Of a stretch of DNA of 64,000 nt, positions 34,123 to 45,653 are shown in pieces; the stretch's first letter is position 1; each line of letters begins with the position of its first letter. The notes beneath the pieces are model-generated. The model was not told the DNA's origin, made no database searches, and was given only the letters and a program-made list of their open reading frames with translations. This stretch comes from Cocos nucifera (Eukaryota; Streptophyta; Magnoliopsida; Arecales; Arecaceae). A program made the translations under genes and the position numbers. The stretch lies in NCBI GenBank assembly GCA_006176705.1, contig QRFJ01002104.1, positions 1-64,000 on the forward strand, read 5' to 3'.

Positions 34123-34448
34123 AGGTGTATTTCATACTCTTTTAGACCTATGGATAGGAGTTATGTGTTCTGGTTCTTTTATGTGATTATATGGTTGAGA
34201 AATTTCTATTTGTTTTTCTTGAACTTCACTAAGTTCAATATTTCTGCCACTGCCCTTTTCTAGGATAAATTCTTTTTTCATGAAAGTGGCATGCCTACTT
34301 ACAAATACCTTTTGTTTAGTAGGATGGTAGAATAAATATCCTATACTATTTCTAGGATATCCTATAAATAGACATCTGTCTGATCTAGCATCAAGTTTAT
34401 ATCCAAAATTTTTTTTGACATAAGCTGGACAACCCCATACTTAAGATA

Positions 34449-35609
34449 CTAAAGATTAGGTTTCTTACTTCTCCATATGTCATATGGAGTGCTAGATACA
34501 GATTTAGAAGGAACTCTATTCAATATGTAAATTGCAGTCTCCAGAGCATGACCCAAGAAGGAAATAGGTAATTCAGTAAAGCACATCATGGACCATACCA
34601 TATCTAATAAGGTACGATTTTTTCTTTCAGCTACATCATTTAATTGTGGTATATAAGGAGGTGTCCATTCAGAGAGAATTCCTTTAACTTTAAGATAGTC
34701 TAGAAACTCACTAGATAAGTATTCTCCTCTTCGATCAGATCGAAGGATTTTTATACATTGTCCAGTTTGTTTTTCGACCATACTTTGATACTCTTTAAAT
34801 TTATCAAAGGCTTCTGATTTGTATTTCATAAGATACACATATCCAAACCTAGATAAATCATCAGTAAACATTATAAAATAAGAGTATCCTCCTCTGGCTT
34901 GAGTTGTCATAGGACCACATACATCCGTATGTACAAGTCCTAATAACTCATTTGTCCTTTCTCCATGTCCACTAAATGGAATCTTGATCATTTTACCCAT
35001 GAGGCATGATTCACAAGTTCTCAATGATTCATAATCAAAAGGATCAAAGAACTTTTCTTTGTATAACTTGTTAATCCTAGCCTCACTAATATGACCTAAT
35101 CGATAATGCCAAAGTAAAGTATTATTTATGTCATCTCTCTTACATTTTCTATTTTCATCAATATGAAATATATTGTCATCCAAACATAGAGTCAACAAAC
35201 CATTGCTAAATATGCCAAAACAAATATTTTCATTAGAATATTTGATTGAGCAACCTTCGCTCGTTACATTAAGACTATAACCTTGTTTTAATAACAAGGG
35301 TATAGATATAATATTTCTAATGATCTTAGGCATATAATAATAATTTGTAAGCTCTAAGATCTTTCCATAAGGTAACTTCAATATATTTGTCCCTACAGCT
35401 TCTGCTTGGATAGACTCTCCTCCAGTGCCATAGAGCTTGAAGTCATCTTTCTTCAAACTCTTAATTTTCTGTAGCCCCTGCAAAGATTTGCAGATATAAA
35501 AACCACAATCGGTATCTAATACCCAAGAATTTGAAATGGAAGAATTTAATGATAATATAGTATGTATCTCATACATACCTTTTGGTGTATTATTTGCACC
35601 AGACTTCAC
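34449..35609 (-). pseudogene. pol: Protease, GAG-pre-integrase and integrase of element B
   Basis: 386 codons. The protease motif reads WVLDTDCG (D32) where DTG or DSG is expected, so the active-site Gly is replaced by Asp. The zinc domain has LLWHYRLGHI and CESCLMGKM. The integrase core keeps HTDVCGP, FTDDLSRFGY, SDRRGEYLS and AERKNRTLLDM, giving all three acidic residues. The C-terminal part of integrase (34448-34123) is shifted and stopped but still recognisable (GVVQL, DILEIV). The product would process and integrate the element, but the protease change alone should inactivate it. Confidence 0.88.
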
Positions 35610-35675
35610 GGTTGCAAGGTATGCCTTGCAATTCCTCTTCCAATGACCTATTTTGCCTCAGTGAAAATAGGTCAT

Positions 35676-36401
35676 CTATCCGAAGATCTTCTTCCCTTTT
35701 TTCTTCTTATTTATACCACTTTTAGGATTCAACCTTCTCTTTGAACCTTTTTTGCCTGCCTTCTTCTTGAAGATTCCATCCACAAGAAGAGGAGGAGCCT
35801 TATCTTTCTTAATATGGCTTTCTGCTATCTTGAGCATATTTAACAGCTCAGATAAGAAAGAATTCAGTTTGTTCATGTGATAGTTCATGATAAACTGAGA
35901 AAATAATTCTGAGAGCGATTGTAGGATCAAATCCTGACTTAACTCTCCATCCATAACAAAATCTAATTGACTCAATCGAGTAATTAGGTCAATTATCATC
36001 AAAACATGATTTTGTATGGATGTTCCTTCTGTTATTCTTGCACAAAATAATTGCTTAGATATCTCATATCTAGTAGTCCTACTATGCTCTCCATAAAGTT
36101 CTTTTAGATTGAGCAATATGGATTGAGTGTCTATGCTTTCATGCTGTCTCTGTAATTCATTATTCATAGAGGCAAGTATGATGCATTTAACAGTAAGAAA
36201 ATTATTTTTCCACATCTTGTATGTGGACTTATCTTCATCTATGGCATCATATCCTAATGGCATAAGATTAGGGGCATCAAGAATATAGAAGAGTTTTTCT
36301 TGACTGAGTACTATTTTTAGGTTTCTCAATCAGTCAACATAATTTTGATCGATCAATTTATTTGAATCAAAAATTAAATGCAATGAAAGTAAAAAAGCCA
36401 T
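35676..36401 (-). pseudogene. gag: Gag of element B
   Basis: The frame can start at ATG 36401 and reads ...QNYVD followed by TGA at 36332-36330, where family A has Trp (NYKDWLRN); a G-to-A change explains it. The long open part (36329-35676) has the capsid motifs LQRQHESIDTQSILLNLKELYGE and FIMNYHMNKLNSFLSELLNML, then a Lys-rich tail. The zinc knuckle after 35676 is damaged: the second Cys of YFHCGKIGHWKRNC-type sequence is a TGA. It would form the particle shell but is now a pseudogene. Confidence 0.87.
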
Positions 36402-37414
36402 TTAATCTACATAATAAAGAACAATATATAAGCAAACAACTCATGATGACAAACATAATTAAATTAGAACTTTAATTTAATTATGTCTCCCACTATTTAA
36501 TCAAAAAATCATAACCCTCTTATTTTCTTAGTGAGAATAAGATCCTAATTCCTTATAAAAGGTTTTGTGGTTGCACAACAAACCTGTTATAAGTTCAAAG
36601 GTAAAAACTCTTTCCAATTGCATTTTATGCAACTCTCAAAAACTTTTACCCTTAAAACATTAATAGCCTTGTGTTAGCACAACAAACTTTAATATTTTAG
36701 TTTAAATACAACCCTTCATTTCTATACAGTCAAAATGAAATATGACTACTTTTGTGGTTACATAATAAAGCAGTATATTCAAAATACTGTAAGCATCTTA
36801 ATGCACTAGATTAATATTACATCATTCCCCATGATAGATCTTGTGGTTACACAATAAAACTAATATGGTTTTGGACATAATAAGAACCTAGTATGAAGGA
36901 AGGCCTTAATGTAGTGAATATAATACTAAGCATTTTAATCTAGAATTAAATTAATCGAATCAACCAAGTAAGTGGAAGAGAAGTGGGAGTCCTCCTGTTG
37001 CTTTCCTTAGACATCAATAAATTGGCCAGGTCAAACAATAGAACCAATTAAAAAACCATGTTCTCTTTACCAATTATGAATCATTTATCCTAGACACCGA
37101 TTGATCAATTATACATCCCGACTGATACAGCTATAGATTAATTATACTATAAATTAATATAATTTTTAAAAAGAGATTTAAAAAGTCTTGATGCACATTT
37201 TGATTTAAATCAAACTAAAAGCCTAATAGCATCAATTATAATAAAATTTATATATATCTATTAATATGTATAATTATTCTAGGACAACCATCATTATATA
37301 GTGAATACTTTCCACTATATCAGGGCAACCTTTATAGAATAATATATACATCATAATCTCATTATGATAAATAAAAGAATGTCATCTCATCATATAAATA
37401 ACATGCAAATAAAC

Positions 37415-37487
<73 letters not shown>

Positions 37488-37550
37488 TACTTTTTTTTTG
37501 TGCCATTATATTATAAGCAAAGCATTATATGATTTAACCTAATAAAGCTT
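36402..37550 (-). other. Leader of element B
   Basis: About 1.15 kb between the primer site and gag, AT-rich, with no long frame. It contains the AT microsatellite at 37418-37485 and repeated short blocks of the type TTGTGGTTGCACAACAAA (near 36570, 36670, 36760, 36845). Confidence 0.7.
37418..37485. repeat. (AT)n microsatellite, about 34 units
   Basis: 68 bases of uninterrupted alternating A and T inside the leader of element B. Confidence 0.97.
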
Positions 37551-37562
37551 GCTCTGATACCA
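37551..37562 (-). other. Primer binding site of element B
   Basis: GCTCTGATACCA on the plus strand, that is TGGTATCAGAGC on the coding strand, one base from the LTR edge at 37564. It matches initiator methionine tRNA. Confidence 0.93.
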
Positions 37563-37563
37563 T

Positions 37564-40037
37564 TGATGGGATTGATGTACAGGATGAAAGCACGGATTTC
37601 AAAGTAAAAAATATAAAATTATATAAACCAAATCTGAACCCTAGGACTATCTCACTAGCAATTAAATCATATAACATGCATTTGTAATATAAAAAAAAAT
37701 ATTAGAACATACCTCTTATCGCTAAACCTTAAATTGACCCTGATCATCGGTAGCAGTCCGTCAGGGTTTCCACCAGGTGCCCACGTGTTCATCCTCCAAT
37801 ATTGATCCATACAGAGATTTGATCAAGACACCAGCATCTCTAATTTATATAATTAGAGTTTTAATTATAAGAACTTTAATTAAAAGGGCAAGACCTTCTT
37901 TAGCCTTTATGTCACCTTCCTTGCCTCTCCTTATCTATCTTTCTTTTTCTTTTATCTTCTTAATTTTTCTTCCTAATATCATAGTCTTAAGATGACTTCT
38001 TATCCTTATAAGGACAAGGTCTAGACAAGAGAAAGAAAGAAAGAAAATTTAATAAAAAAAACTCTTATAAGAAAGAAAGATAATTTTCACACGACATCAG
38101 ACTCTTGGTGCGCACCCCTATTTATAATGTACGTAGGGGTGCCAACTAAATTTCTCATGCCCTTTCCTCAGCAATATCTCATGCCCCATTATCATATCTC
38201 ACACCCATCTAAAATTTGCACCATTTAAAATTATGTAGACTTAGTCCAAAAGGTGCCTTAAAATAGAAGGACTCTTCGGACTAATTCCACGTAGATTTTC
38301 TATGAAGAGTCGCGATGCAAAAAATAAATGGCACCATAAATTAAAGGGCTTGGATCAGATAAGATGGACATCTAATGGCCCTTAAAGGGACACCCATTCA
38401 GCAAGAAGGCATGGAGATGAACTTTGAATAGTCAAAGTCCCAAGAGGCGCCGAGGATGAGAGGGCGGCAAGGAGTCTTGGGCAGCAAGAATTCCTAGAAG
38501 ACAAAGAGTCCCTTCTCAAAATAATAACAAAGTATTTCATCTTTGGAAGGACTCTTCTGCGCCCCATATCTGATGTCCATGCTAATATAAAAATTTATGT
38601 GACATAACAAAATGGAAAAAGTCAAAGAAGGTAGGCGCCAACTAATTTCATGCACCAAAAATTCTTTACGCATGAAAAACTTCCCATGCATAAGAGAGAG
38701 ACTCTCTGACATGTGGGATTCAGGTATGTGGTACCCCAACTGAAGCCCAATCAGTCTAGGTTAATCTAGTTCAAGACCAAATCCTATTTGGCTAAAATCG
38801 AATCTAAATTAACCCAAATCGAAAGCCGATTCGAATTCAATTCAAAATCAAGTGCTAGGGTTTGCTACATGTGCTAGCATGTTCATCTTGCAAACATGGT
38901 CTAATCTAATTAGACCCTTAATCAACTCTCTTTGTGTGTGACCCATTGGGTTTCACGTCTAACCAGCAATGAGTCTGGGTGTGATTTGATCTAATTTGGT
39001 TAGAACTCAACCAAACCGATTTAGGTCAAAACTAGCCAACCCAATTTGACTTAATTTAGAACACTTTCTAATTTAATGATCAAATTAAAATTTTAACTTG
39101 ATCAAACCCGCAAGACATGATTGACGTCTAGCAATGCATCATGACTTCTCGAAAGATGTAAAATTTTGATGAAAATACCAAAAATATCCTTCAGTGAAAA
39201 TTATCATGCAACTAGATCCTTCGATCTTCTTGCATCCTAAATATGACTCTGGGTATGGAAATATGTCAACCCCAATATCATATTCATTTCTCTTTCAATC
39301 TTATGATGATGATTCATTTAATGAAACATTAAAAACCATTTCTAATTTTTTATCATGCTTTGATTAAAGTCTTTTTGAATCATCATTTGTTTGAAGCAGG
39401 TAGGATGCTATTTTCTCTTACCAGGAGAGATCGATTCCATGTTAACCTACTCACAACTTTCATATATATAATCTACCATATCCAAATCATCCCATACATA
39501 ACTGAGTCATGAATGAGTATGAACCAAAATATGGATTTATATATATATAATTCTATGGTAGTTTCAGGTCAAAGGATTATATGCACAAATTTTGCTATAA
39601 GAACAATCTATTGACATGTAGATAAGACTCCATTAGATATTCTCGATTTGGATCAATTCAGTTAATTTATTCTCTAATGAGCATCCACATTCTTGTATTA
39701 GTGTCATGCACAAGTTATTGTGAGATCAATCATCCTCTCAATCGAGCATACAAAGAATGTGCTAGTCTTACCAGAAAATATTGATCCCTAACTCAAAGTC
39801 CCATCGACTAAAAATATTTAAATTAGGGTTTTAAGATTTTAGGTCTCACTGGTATGATCTCATCATAATCCTAAAATCATAGCACAAATTTATAGGATTC
39901 ATCATAATCCTAAATAAATAATAAGATACTGCATATGATAAAATAATTTTTTTTATTTATTAAAAATATCATTACATAAGTTTGGAAGACAAAGAACAAC
40001 CCAAAAAATTAATTGGCTTGAGGGTATATTCATTTCA
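37564..40037 (-). repeat. 5' LTR of element B (2474 bp)
   Basis: Plus-strand edges are TGATGGG and ATTTCA. The minus strand starts TGAAATG, slightly altered from TGAAAGG in the 3' copy. It aligns with 30001-32476 from end to end. Confidence 0.95.
38111..38126 (-). promoter_or_regulatory. TATA box of the element B LTR
   Basis: TATAAATA on the minus strand (38126-38119) is followed directly by GGGGTGCGCACC, whose GGTGCGCACC is a perfect palindrome. The other LTR keeps the same block at 30549-30565. Confidence 0.65.
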
Positions 40038-41080
40038 CTAAATGCCAAGACTATGAATATGCTTTATTGCTCTTTAGATATTAATGAGTTTAATATAATT
40101 TCTTCATGTATTTCAGTAAATCAGATATAAAAGAAATTAAAAACTACTTTTAAGGAAGCAAATCAAGAAGAAACATCAAGCTCCCAAGAAGATAAGGAAG
40201 CTTATCCCAACTTATATCTCATGGTTCATGAGGATAAAAAGAAGAAGAAAAGAAAGAAATAAAAGAAAAAAAGCATTAATTAAGGGAGAGCAAAACAAAG
40301 AAAAGAGAAATGAGAAAGTGGAAGAAAAAATTATAAATTCTTGCCTCATGGTCAATGATGATGAAGTAAATCTTGAGAATTCTTTCAATTTTACTTTTAA
40401 TGAGTTGTTTCAAGCTTTCAATAAATTAATGGATGAATTTAAAAATTTAAGGCTTAAAAATAAAGAGCTTAAAATATCAAATCTTCTTCTAGCTAATGAA
40501 AATAATAATATTTTAAGTGAAAAAAAAGATCTTTTGAAAGAAATAATTTGTTTAGCTAAAGAAAAGAATATACTTTTTAAAACTAAAAATTCTTTAGTTA
40601 AAGAAAATATTAAGTTGAAAGAGGAATTCAAAAATCAAAATTCTACATTGAAGATAAAGAAAAAATGTTAGAAGAAAATATCTCTTATGGAAGAAAATAA
40701 AAAATTAAGAAAAAAGATTGAAAACTTGAAATTCATATTTGAAAAATTTACTATTGGATCTCAAAAACTTCAAGCAATTTTAAATAATCAAAAAGCTATT
40801 TTTGATAAAGCAAGAATTAGTTATAATTCATTAAGTAAATAAAAATTTGTTAAAAACATATTTAGCAAAGCTTTATTTGAAAATCATTCAATTATATGTT
40901 TCAAATATAATAAAGTTAGAAACAAAAATTCAAAATGCAATACCAAAAGAATCAACCAAATTTTAATTAAACAAATTTAGATTTCAAAAGAAACCATATG
41001 CTCTAACATCCATGGTTCTAAGATGATTTGGGTACCAAAGATTAGCAAATAATTTTTAGGTACACCAAGAATCTACTAGA
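40038..41080 (+). pseudogene. gag: Gag of element F, second part, with coiled coil
   Basis: It begins in phase with the left part (NAKTMNMLYCSLDINEFN, the UBN2 core). A TAA near 40131 replaces the usual Trp in the I-W-D/K-L segment. The frame 40228-40671 (147 codons) is Lys-rich, then has DDEVNLENSFNFTFNELFQAF, a motif of long Copia Gags, and a heptad-like coiled coil rich in Lys, Asn, Leu and Glu. Further fragments to 41050 include MIWVPKIS. No protease follows. This is the C-terminal half of a large structural protein, now stopped in several places. Confidence 0.75.
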
Positions 41081-43178
41081 ATGAAAAGAAAAAAATATTA
41101 TGAATGGATACCTTAAAATTAAATTGGATGAATGATGATGTTTGGTAAAATCTAAACTTTTCTCACATCATGCTATTATTGTTTATTAAATATATTTTAA
41201 TTATTAATTAGCATAATTATTGAGTGTGTTTGATTGATTTTGATGATTTATCATTACTTAAAATGATTATACTCCATGAATTAAAAGTTTGATGTATTGA
41301 TAAAAACTAGTATATCATGTTGATTATTTATTTTAAGCTTATTATTTTATTCTAAATTTAGCATGTTGGTTCAATTTTTTGTATCATGCTATTTTGATCT
41401 TTAATTATTTAAGAAATTTAAATTATTATGATATTGATTGCATATGAAATTATTTAGGTGCTAAACTTATAAATTGAATAAATTTTGAAATTCTCCTATA
41501 AGACGCTTAGCTATCAAAATTCTTTTAAAATAATTGGTATCAAGCTGAATTTACAAATTGATCTTTAAGTGGTATTGAACTATTAAGAAAATCATTCAAA
41601 GAAATGACTATTTGATTTAATTTTTTTTAAAACAATTGGCATAAAATTGATTATTTTCATAATTAGTATCAAGAAGTTTTTTTCTAAGAAAATTTTTACT
41701 CTTGGTATTAATGGTATCATACTTGCCTTGTATTTTATTGCATTATTTTTGGCAAAAAAATTAAATATGATATCTCAAATCTATTTTACATTGATATACT
41801 CTTGATGTGATACCATTTAAGATAAATTTAAAAAAAAATTATATATTTTCTAAACTTAATTGAGTGATTTTTTTTATAACAAAAAAAATTTGAATTTAAA
41901 TAAAAAAATATTTTTGATAGATATACATGTCATACTATTTTGATCTTCTTGATGTTTGTTCTTATTGTATACATCATTTTGTAAATATTTTTTAAATTTA
42001 ATAAAAAATAAATTTTTGAAAAAATTTAGTGTCTTCTTGAGTGAATGTTATGTTTGTTTAATATTTGGATTAATTAATGCTTAGTTCACTCAATTGATAC
42101 TTATACTTTTAAATTTTATTTAATTTTAAAATAACTTTATTTACAAAAGTAAGGAAGAAAAAATATTAAAAAAAAAGTTAAAGATTAATTTGGTATCAAT
42201 TATAGGTGCTTAACTTGAAAGATAAAAAGAAAGAAATATTTTTGATTCATCTACTATTCAAAAAAAGAAAATATTTTATGATAAATTTTATGGCATTTAC
42301 TCTTAAAAATAGAGGGAGAGATATTTATTGAATATTATCTAGCTTTGATTGAAAATTAAAAAAATTAACTGATGATTTTAAATTCTTAACCAATTACTTT
42401 ATAGTATTCTTAATTTAAGCTTTCATGTAATCATCAAATTTGACTTATATGATTTGATTGCCCAATCTTATCTTTGGATAATTAGTTAGAGTCAAAATGA
42501 ATTTGAAGCATACTCCTACTCTAAGAAATAAATTTCTAAATTTATTTTTGAAATCTATTTAAAAATTAAAATATAATACAAAATTTTTAATTTAAAAATT
42601 ATTATAAAATTACTTTTACTCTGATACTATTATTGACTTGCTTGATACATTTCTAATACATACCACTTTCCAACTTAATTATCTGAAATTTTTTTAAGAA
42701 AAAGAAAGACTGATTACTAAAGTATATATTATGCTTGATTTAATGCTCAAATCTTTTAAAATGCTCTATTCCTGTTGAAGCTTAAAAGTGCATATTTGAA
42801 AATCCGATTAAAAAGATCATATTCATTCAAAAAGATGGAGAGCCTTTGATATTTGAATTCAAACTAATTTTTGAAATTGAAAGAAGTACTTTAAATATGT
42901 TTTAAATCAAAAGATAAGTTTTTAAAGAAAATTTTGATGATAAGTTTTCATATCTTATTGATTTTGATGATTAGTCTTTTATTCTTTCCATGAGCTTTTT
43001 GATGTTGTCAAAAATGGGGAGAGTTATTATTGAGTATATGCTTGAGCTTAACTAGAATGAAATATATTTTTATTATTTAGTAGTTTCATGCTTTTAAATA
43101 TATAATATTTTAGAAACTCACTATATATTATTTTGAATATACTCAAAAGTTTTGTTATCATCAAAAAGAGAAAGTTTA
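41081..43178 (+). other. AT-rich 3' region of element F
   Basis: About 2.1 kb, very AT-rich, with stops in all frames and no pol motifs. It ends in TGTTATCATCAAAAAGAGAA and a purine tract next to the LTR at 43179. Where a full Copia element would have protease to RNase H, nothing recognisable remains. Confidence 0.6.
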
Positions 43179-45653
43179 TGGACCCAAAGATTGATTTTAA
43201 TGATGATAAAGAGTTTTGAGTATAAGTTATAAAGTCTAACTATGTTTATGAGGATGTGTAGTTTTAAAATTTCAAATCCTTATAATTTTTAAATATTTTT
43301 CGACATTTGAATGAAGAAATTATTTATAGAAGAAATTCCCTTAAAAGAAGAAAAATTAAAAAAAAGAATAATTTTAAATACCTAAATAAAAGTCAAATAA
43401 GAAATTTTTGGAAGCCTTAATGGTGGAAAAGATCATAAAAATCAAGATGAAAGAAGTCCTCAAAAGTTGAAGATAGAAGCCATTCATGTAGAAAAATATG
43501 CAAAATTTTTGAAGGTTGAGGATTGAGCTGGCTCAGTGAAAAACTAAGCTGACCCAGTACTTAGTCAGCTCAATAAAAATCTTAGTCAGCTCAGTCTCAG
43601 AAAATAAAAAGATAGAAAGCTAATTTTTTAAAGTCTACTGATATTGAGCCGATCTAGCTGAAAACTGAGCTGACCCAGTGAGAACTGAGCCAATTTAGTG
43701 AAAAACTGAGTCGATCTAGTGACTGTAATAGCTAATTTTTCAGAATTTTAACTTTTTATCCACAACAACTTTCAATGGCTATTTCAAGGGTTCCAATAGT
43801 CAAAACTCATTCTCTAGCCACTTTTAAGCATATAAAGGCTAGAGACTCAATAGAGAAAAAAAGAAAGTGGGTTAAAGAGAGAAAATCTTCAAACTAAGAG
43901 AAGGTTATTGAATATCATTGAGAAAGAGAAAAGAGAGGGATAGAGTGTACAAAATTAAGAGCTTTTCAAGAGTGATCTTTTCCAACATCCTCAACATCCT
44001 CACAAGCATTGATTGAAGAGAAGTTAATTTTCAAAAAATTAATCATTCAGCTTCTTCTCCACGCTTCAAAAGAGTTTTTATTTTTCATTTGTTTTGTACT
44101 GAAATTATATTATTTTCTTTATAAGTTTCTTTAGTGGAAAGAAACTTGGGGTAAAGGTTGGTCTAAGCTCGTAATCAGATATTGTATTACTTTGATTGAT
44201 GAGCCAAGACTAAAACCAAAAAATCAGGATTGATTATTAGCTCGAAAAAATAATCATTATATGATTGTGGTTGGTGAGCCAAGGTTAAAACTAACTGAGT
44301 TGTTAGTGAGTTTGTAAAACTAACGTTATAAGATTTTAGTTAGTTCTCTTATTGAAAACCAACTGAATTTATTTGTGAGCCTAAAAAAATAAACACACTA
44401 TAATCAAGAGAGGATTATAGTGGAATTCCCAAGTAAAGCTTGAAAAGTGGATGTAGAAGTGAGTTGCTCCGAATCACTATAAATTTTGTGTGTTTGTTGT
44501 GCCTTCTTGTTTTGTTTACTTGCTTTACTTGCTTTACACTAACTTAATTCTTACATAGTTCTATTTATACTTTGATTTTATTGTTGCATATATTGATCAT
44601 ATTACATGTGAGGATTTATGGTGCTCCCAAGCCTTGGGAGGCCATGGGAGGAGTCAGGGGATTGGCTCTGAAGATTTCAAGGGCTTGATTGATGCTTCGA
44701 AGATCTGGGATACAAGATGAAGCAAGAAATCAAAATTAAAAAATCAAGACTATAGAAAGAAGATTTTCTATCGGTTAGTCAGCTCAGTCCAAAATTGGGT
44801 CGGCTAAGTCTCAGTGCATAGGCAAAATAAAGAGCTGCACATTCGAAACTACTAGCACGGCATAGAACTGGACTGGATCAGTTTTAGACTAAGCTGATCG
44901 AGTGAAACTTAGCTGGCTCAGTGCTGAGATTAAGCCGGCTCAGTGCGTGGGCAGAGTTATGCGAGGGTCTATTTTAGATTAGGATCTGGGTTGATCCTAG
45001 GGGTCTTAAGGCCTAGTTTGAGAAATCTTAAGATGGCTAATTCATGTATGGATTAGGTCTAGATCCAGATGAAGAGAGCATGAGAGACATGGATGTACAT
45101 GGGCTCGGTGAGTGCTTTCATATATTGGGTTAGCCAGGGGAGTTTTTGGTCGAGCCTAATGGCTATGTATAAATACACAGGTTGTATTAGGGTTTTAAAG
45201 GTTGGAATCAATACAGACCTTTTCTTCCTCAACTCTCTTCTTCTCTTCTCTTTAGAGTTGCCGTCCTAGGATTCTTGAAGAAGCTCTAGAGAAGGGGGCG
45301 TCTCCCTCAAGCCCAAGGAGGAAGGTGCCCCATCACAGATCCAGATGGAGGATCGGTGGTTTGCTGCCCATAGAGAACGTCACAGGTTCCTTCAGGTTCG
45401 TGCTAAAGATCAGGAGCTTCCGCAATATGATATCGATGCTTGTGATGTCAAGGATTATTAGCATTCGAGCGATATCATGGGTCTACAATTTGGTATTAGA
45501 GCTAGGTGATGCCTGAAATATTGTGGACGATAAGATTACAATCACTCAAATAAATTTAAATTGAAGCACATTATTGATTAGATTTTAGATTTGGCTAAAA
45601 TTCTATAAGTACCTAATTCACCCCCCCTCTTGAGTAGCCATCATTGGGCAACA
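43179..45653 (+). repeat. 3' LTR of element F, interrupted
   Basis: It starts TGGACCCAAAGATTG and ends TTGGGCAACA. It is about 1.54 kb without the inserted piece at 44607-45540. It holds a cluster of CTGAGC(C/T)GA and GGCTCAGT short repeats at about 43525-43735 and matches the truncated 5' LTR. Confidence 0.82.
44607..45534 (+). repeat. Family C LTR plus 47 bases, inserted in the F LTR
   Basis: TGTGAGGATTTATGG...TCTACA (44607-45487, 881 bp) is the best preserved family-C LTR. It is followed by the primer site and leader start (45488-45534). ATTACA flanks the whole piece at 44601-44606 and 45535-45540. The rest of the element and the second LTR are absent. Confidence 0.8.

Larger units (their letters stand above)
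30001..40037 (-). mobile_element. Copia element B, full length, 10,037 bp
   Basis: 5' LTR 40037-37564, primer site 37562-37551, leader, gag-pol 36401-about 32500, purine tract, 3' LTR 32476-30001. Both LTRs begin TGAAA and end CCCATCA on the minus strand. The target duplication CTAAA is perfect. The family differs from A: pol is alignable, but the LTRs share no clear sequence. The two LTRs are visibly diverged, mostly by transitions, so the insertion is older than most family-A copies. Confidence 0.95.
28763..45653 (+). mobile_element. Element F: Copia-like with gag, without pol
   Basis: 5'-truncated 5' LTR (28763-29730), primer site, gag (split by element B), an AT-rich 3' region, a purine tract (43161-43178) and a 3' LTR (43179-45653) interrupted by a family-C piece. 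Without the two insertions the internal part is about 3.4 kb and has no protease, integrase, RT or RNase H, so it depended on another element. The bases after the 3' LTR are GAGGT; the matching left duplication is lost. Confidence 0.75.

Noticed and set aside
37418..37485. AT run as an origin or matrix attachment site
   Set aside because: A plain dinucleotide microsatellite; nothing else supports such a role.
40228..40671. Lys-rich coiled-coil frame as an independent gene
   Set aside because: It carries the SFNFTFNELFQAF motif and lies in line with the gag of element F, so it is part of that Gag.
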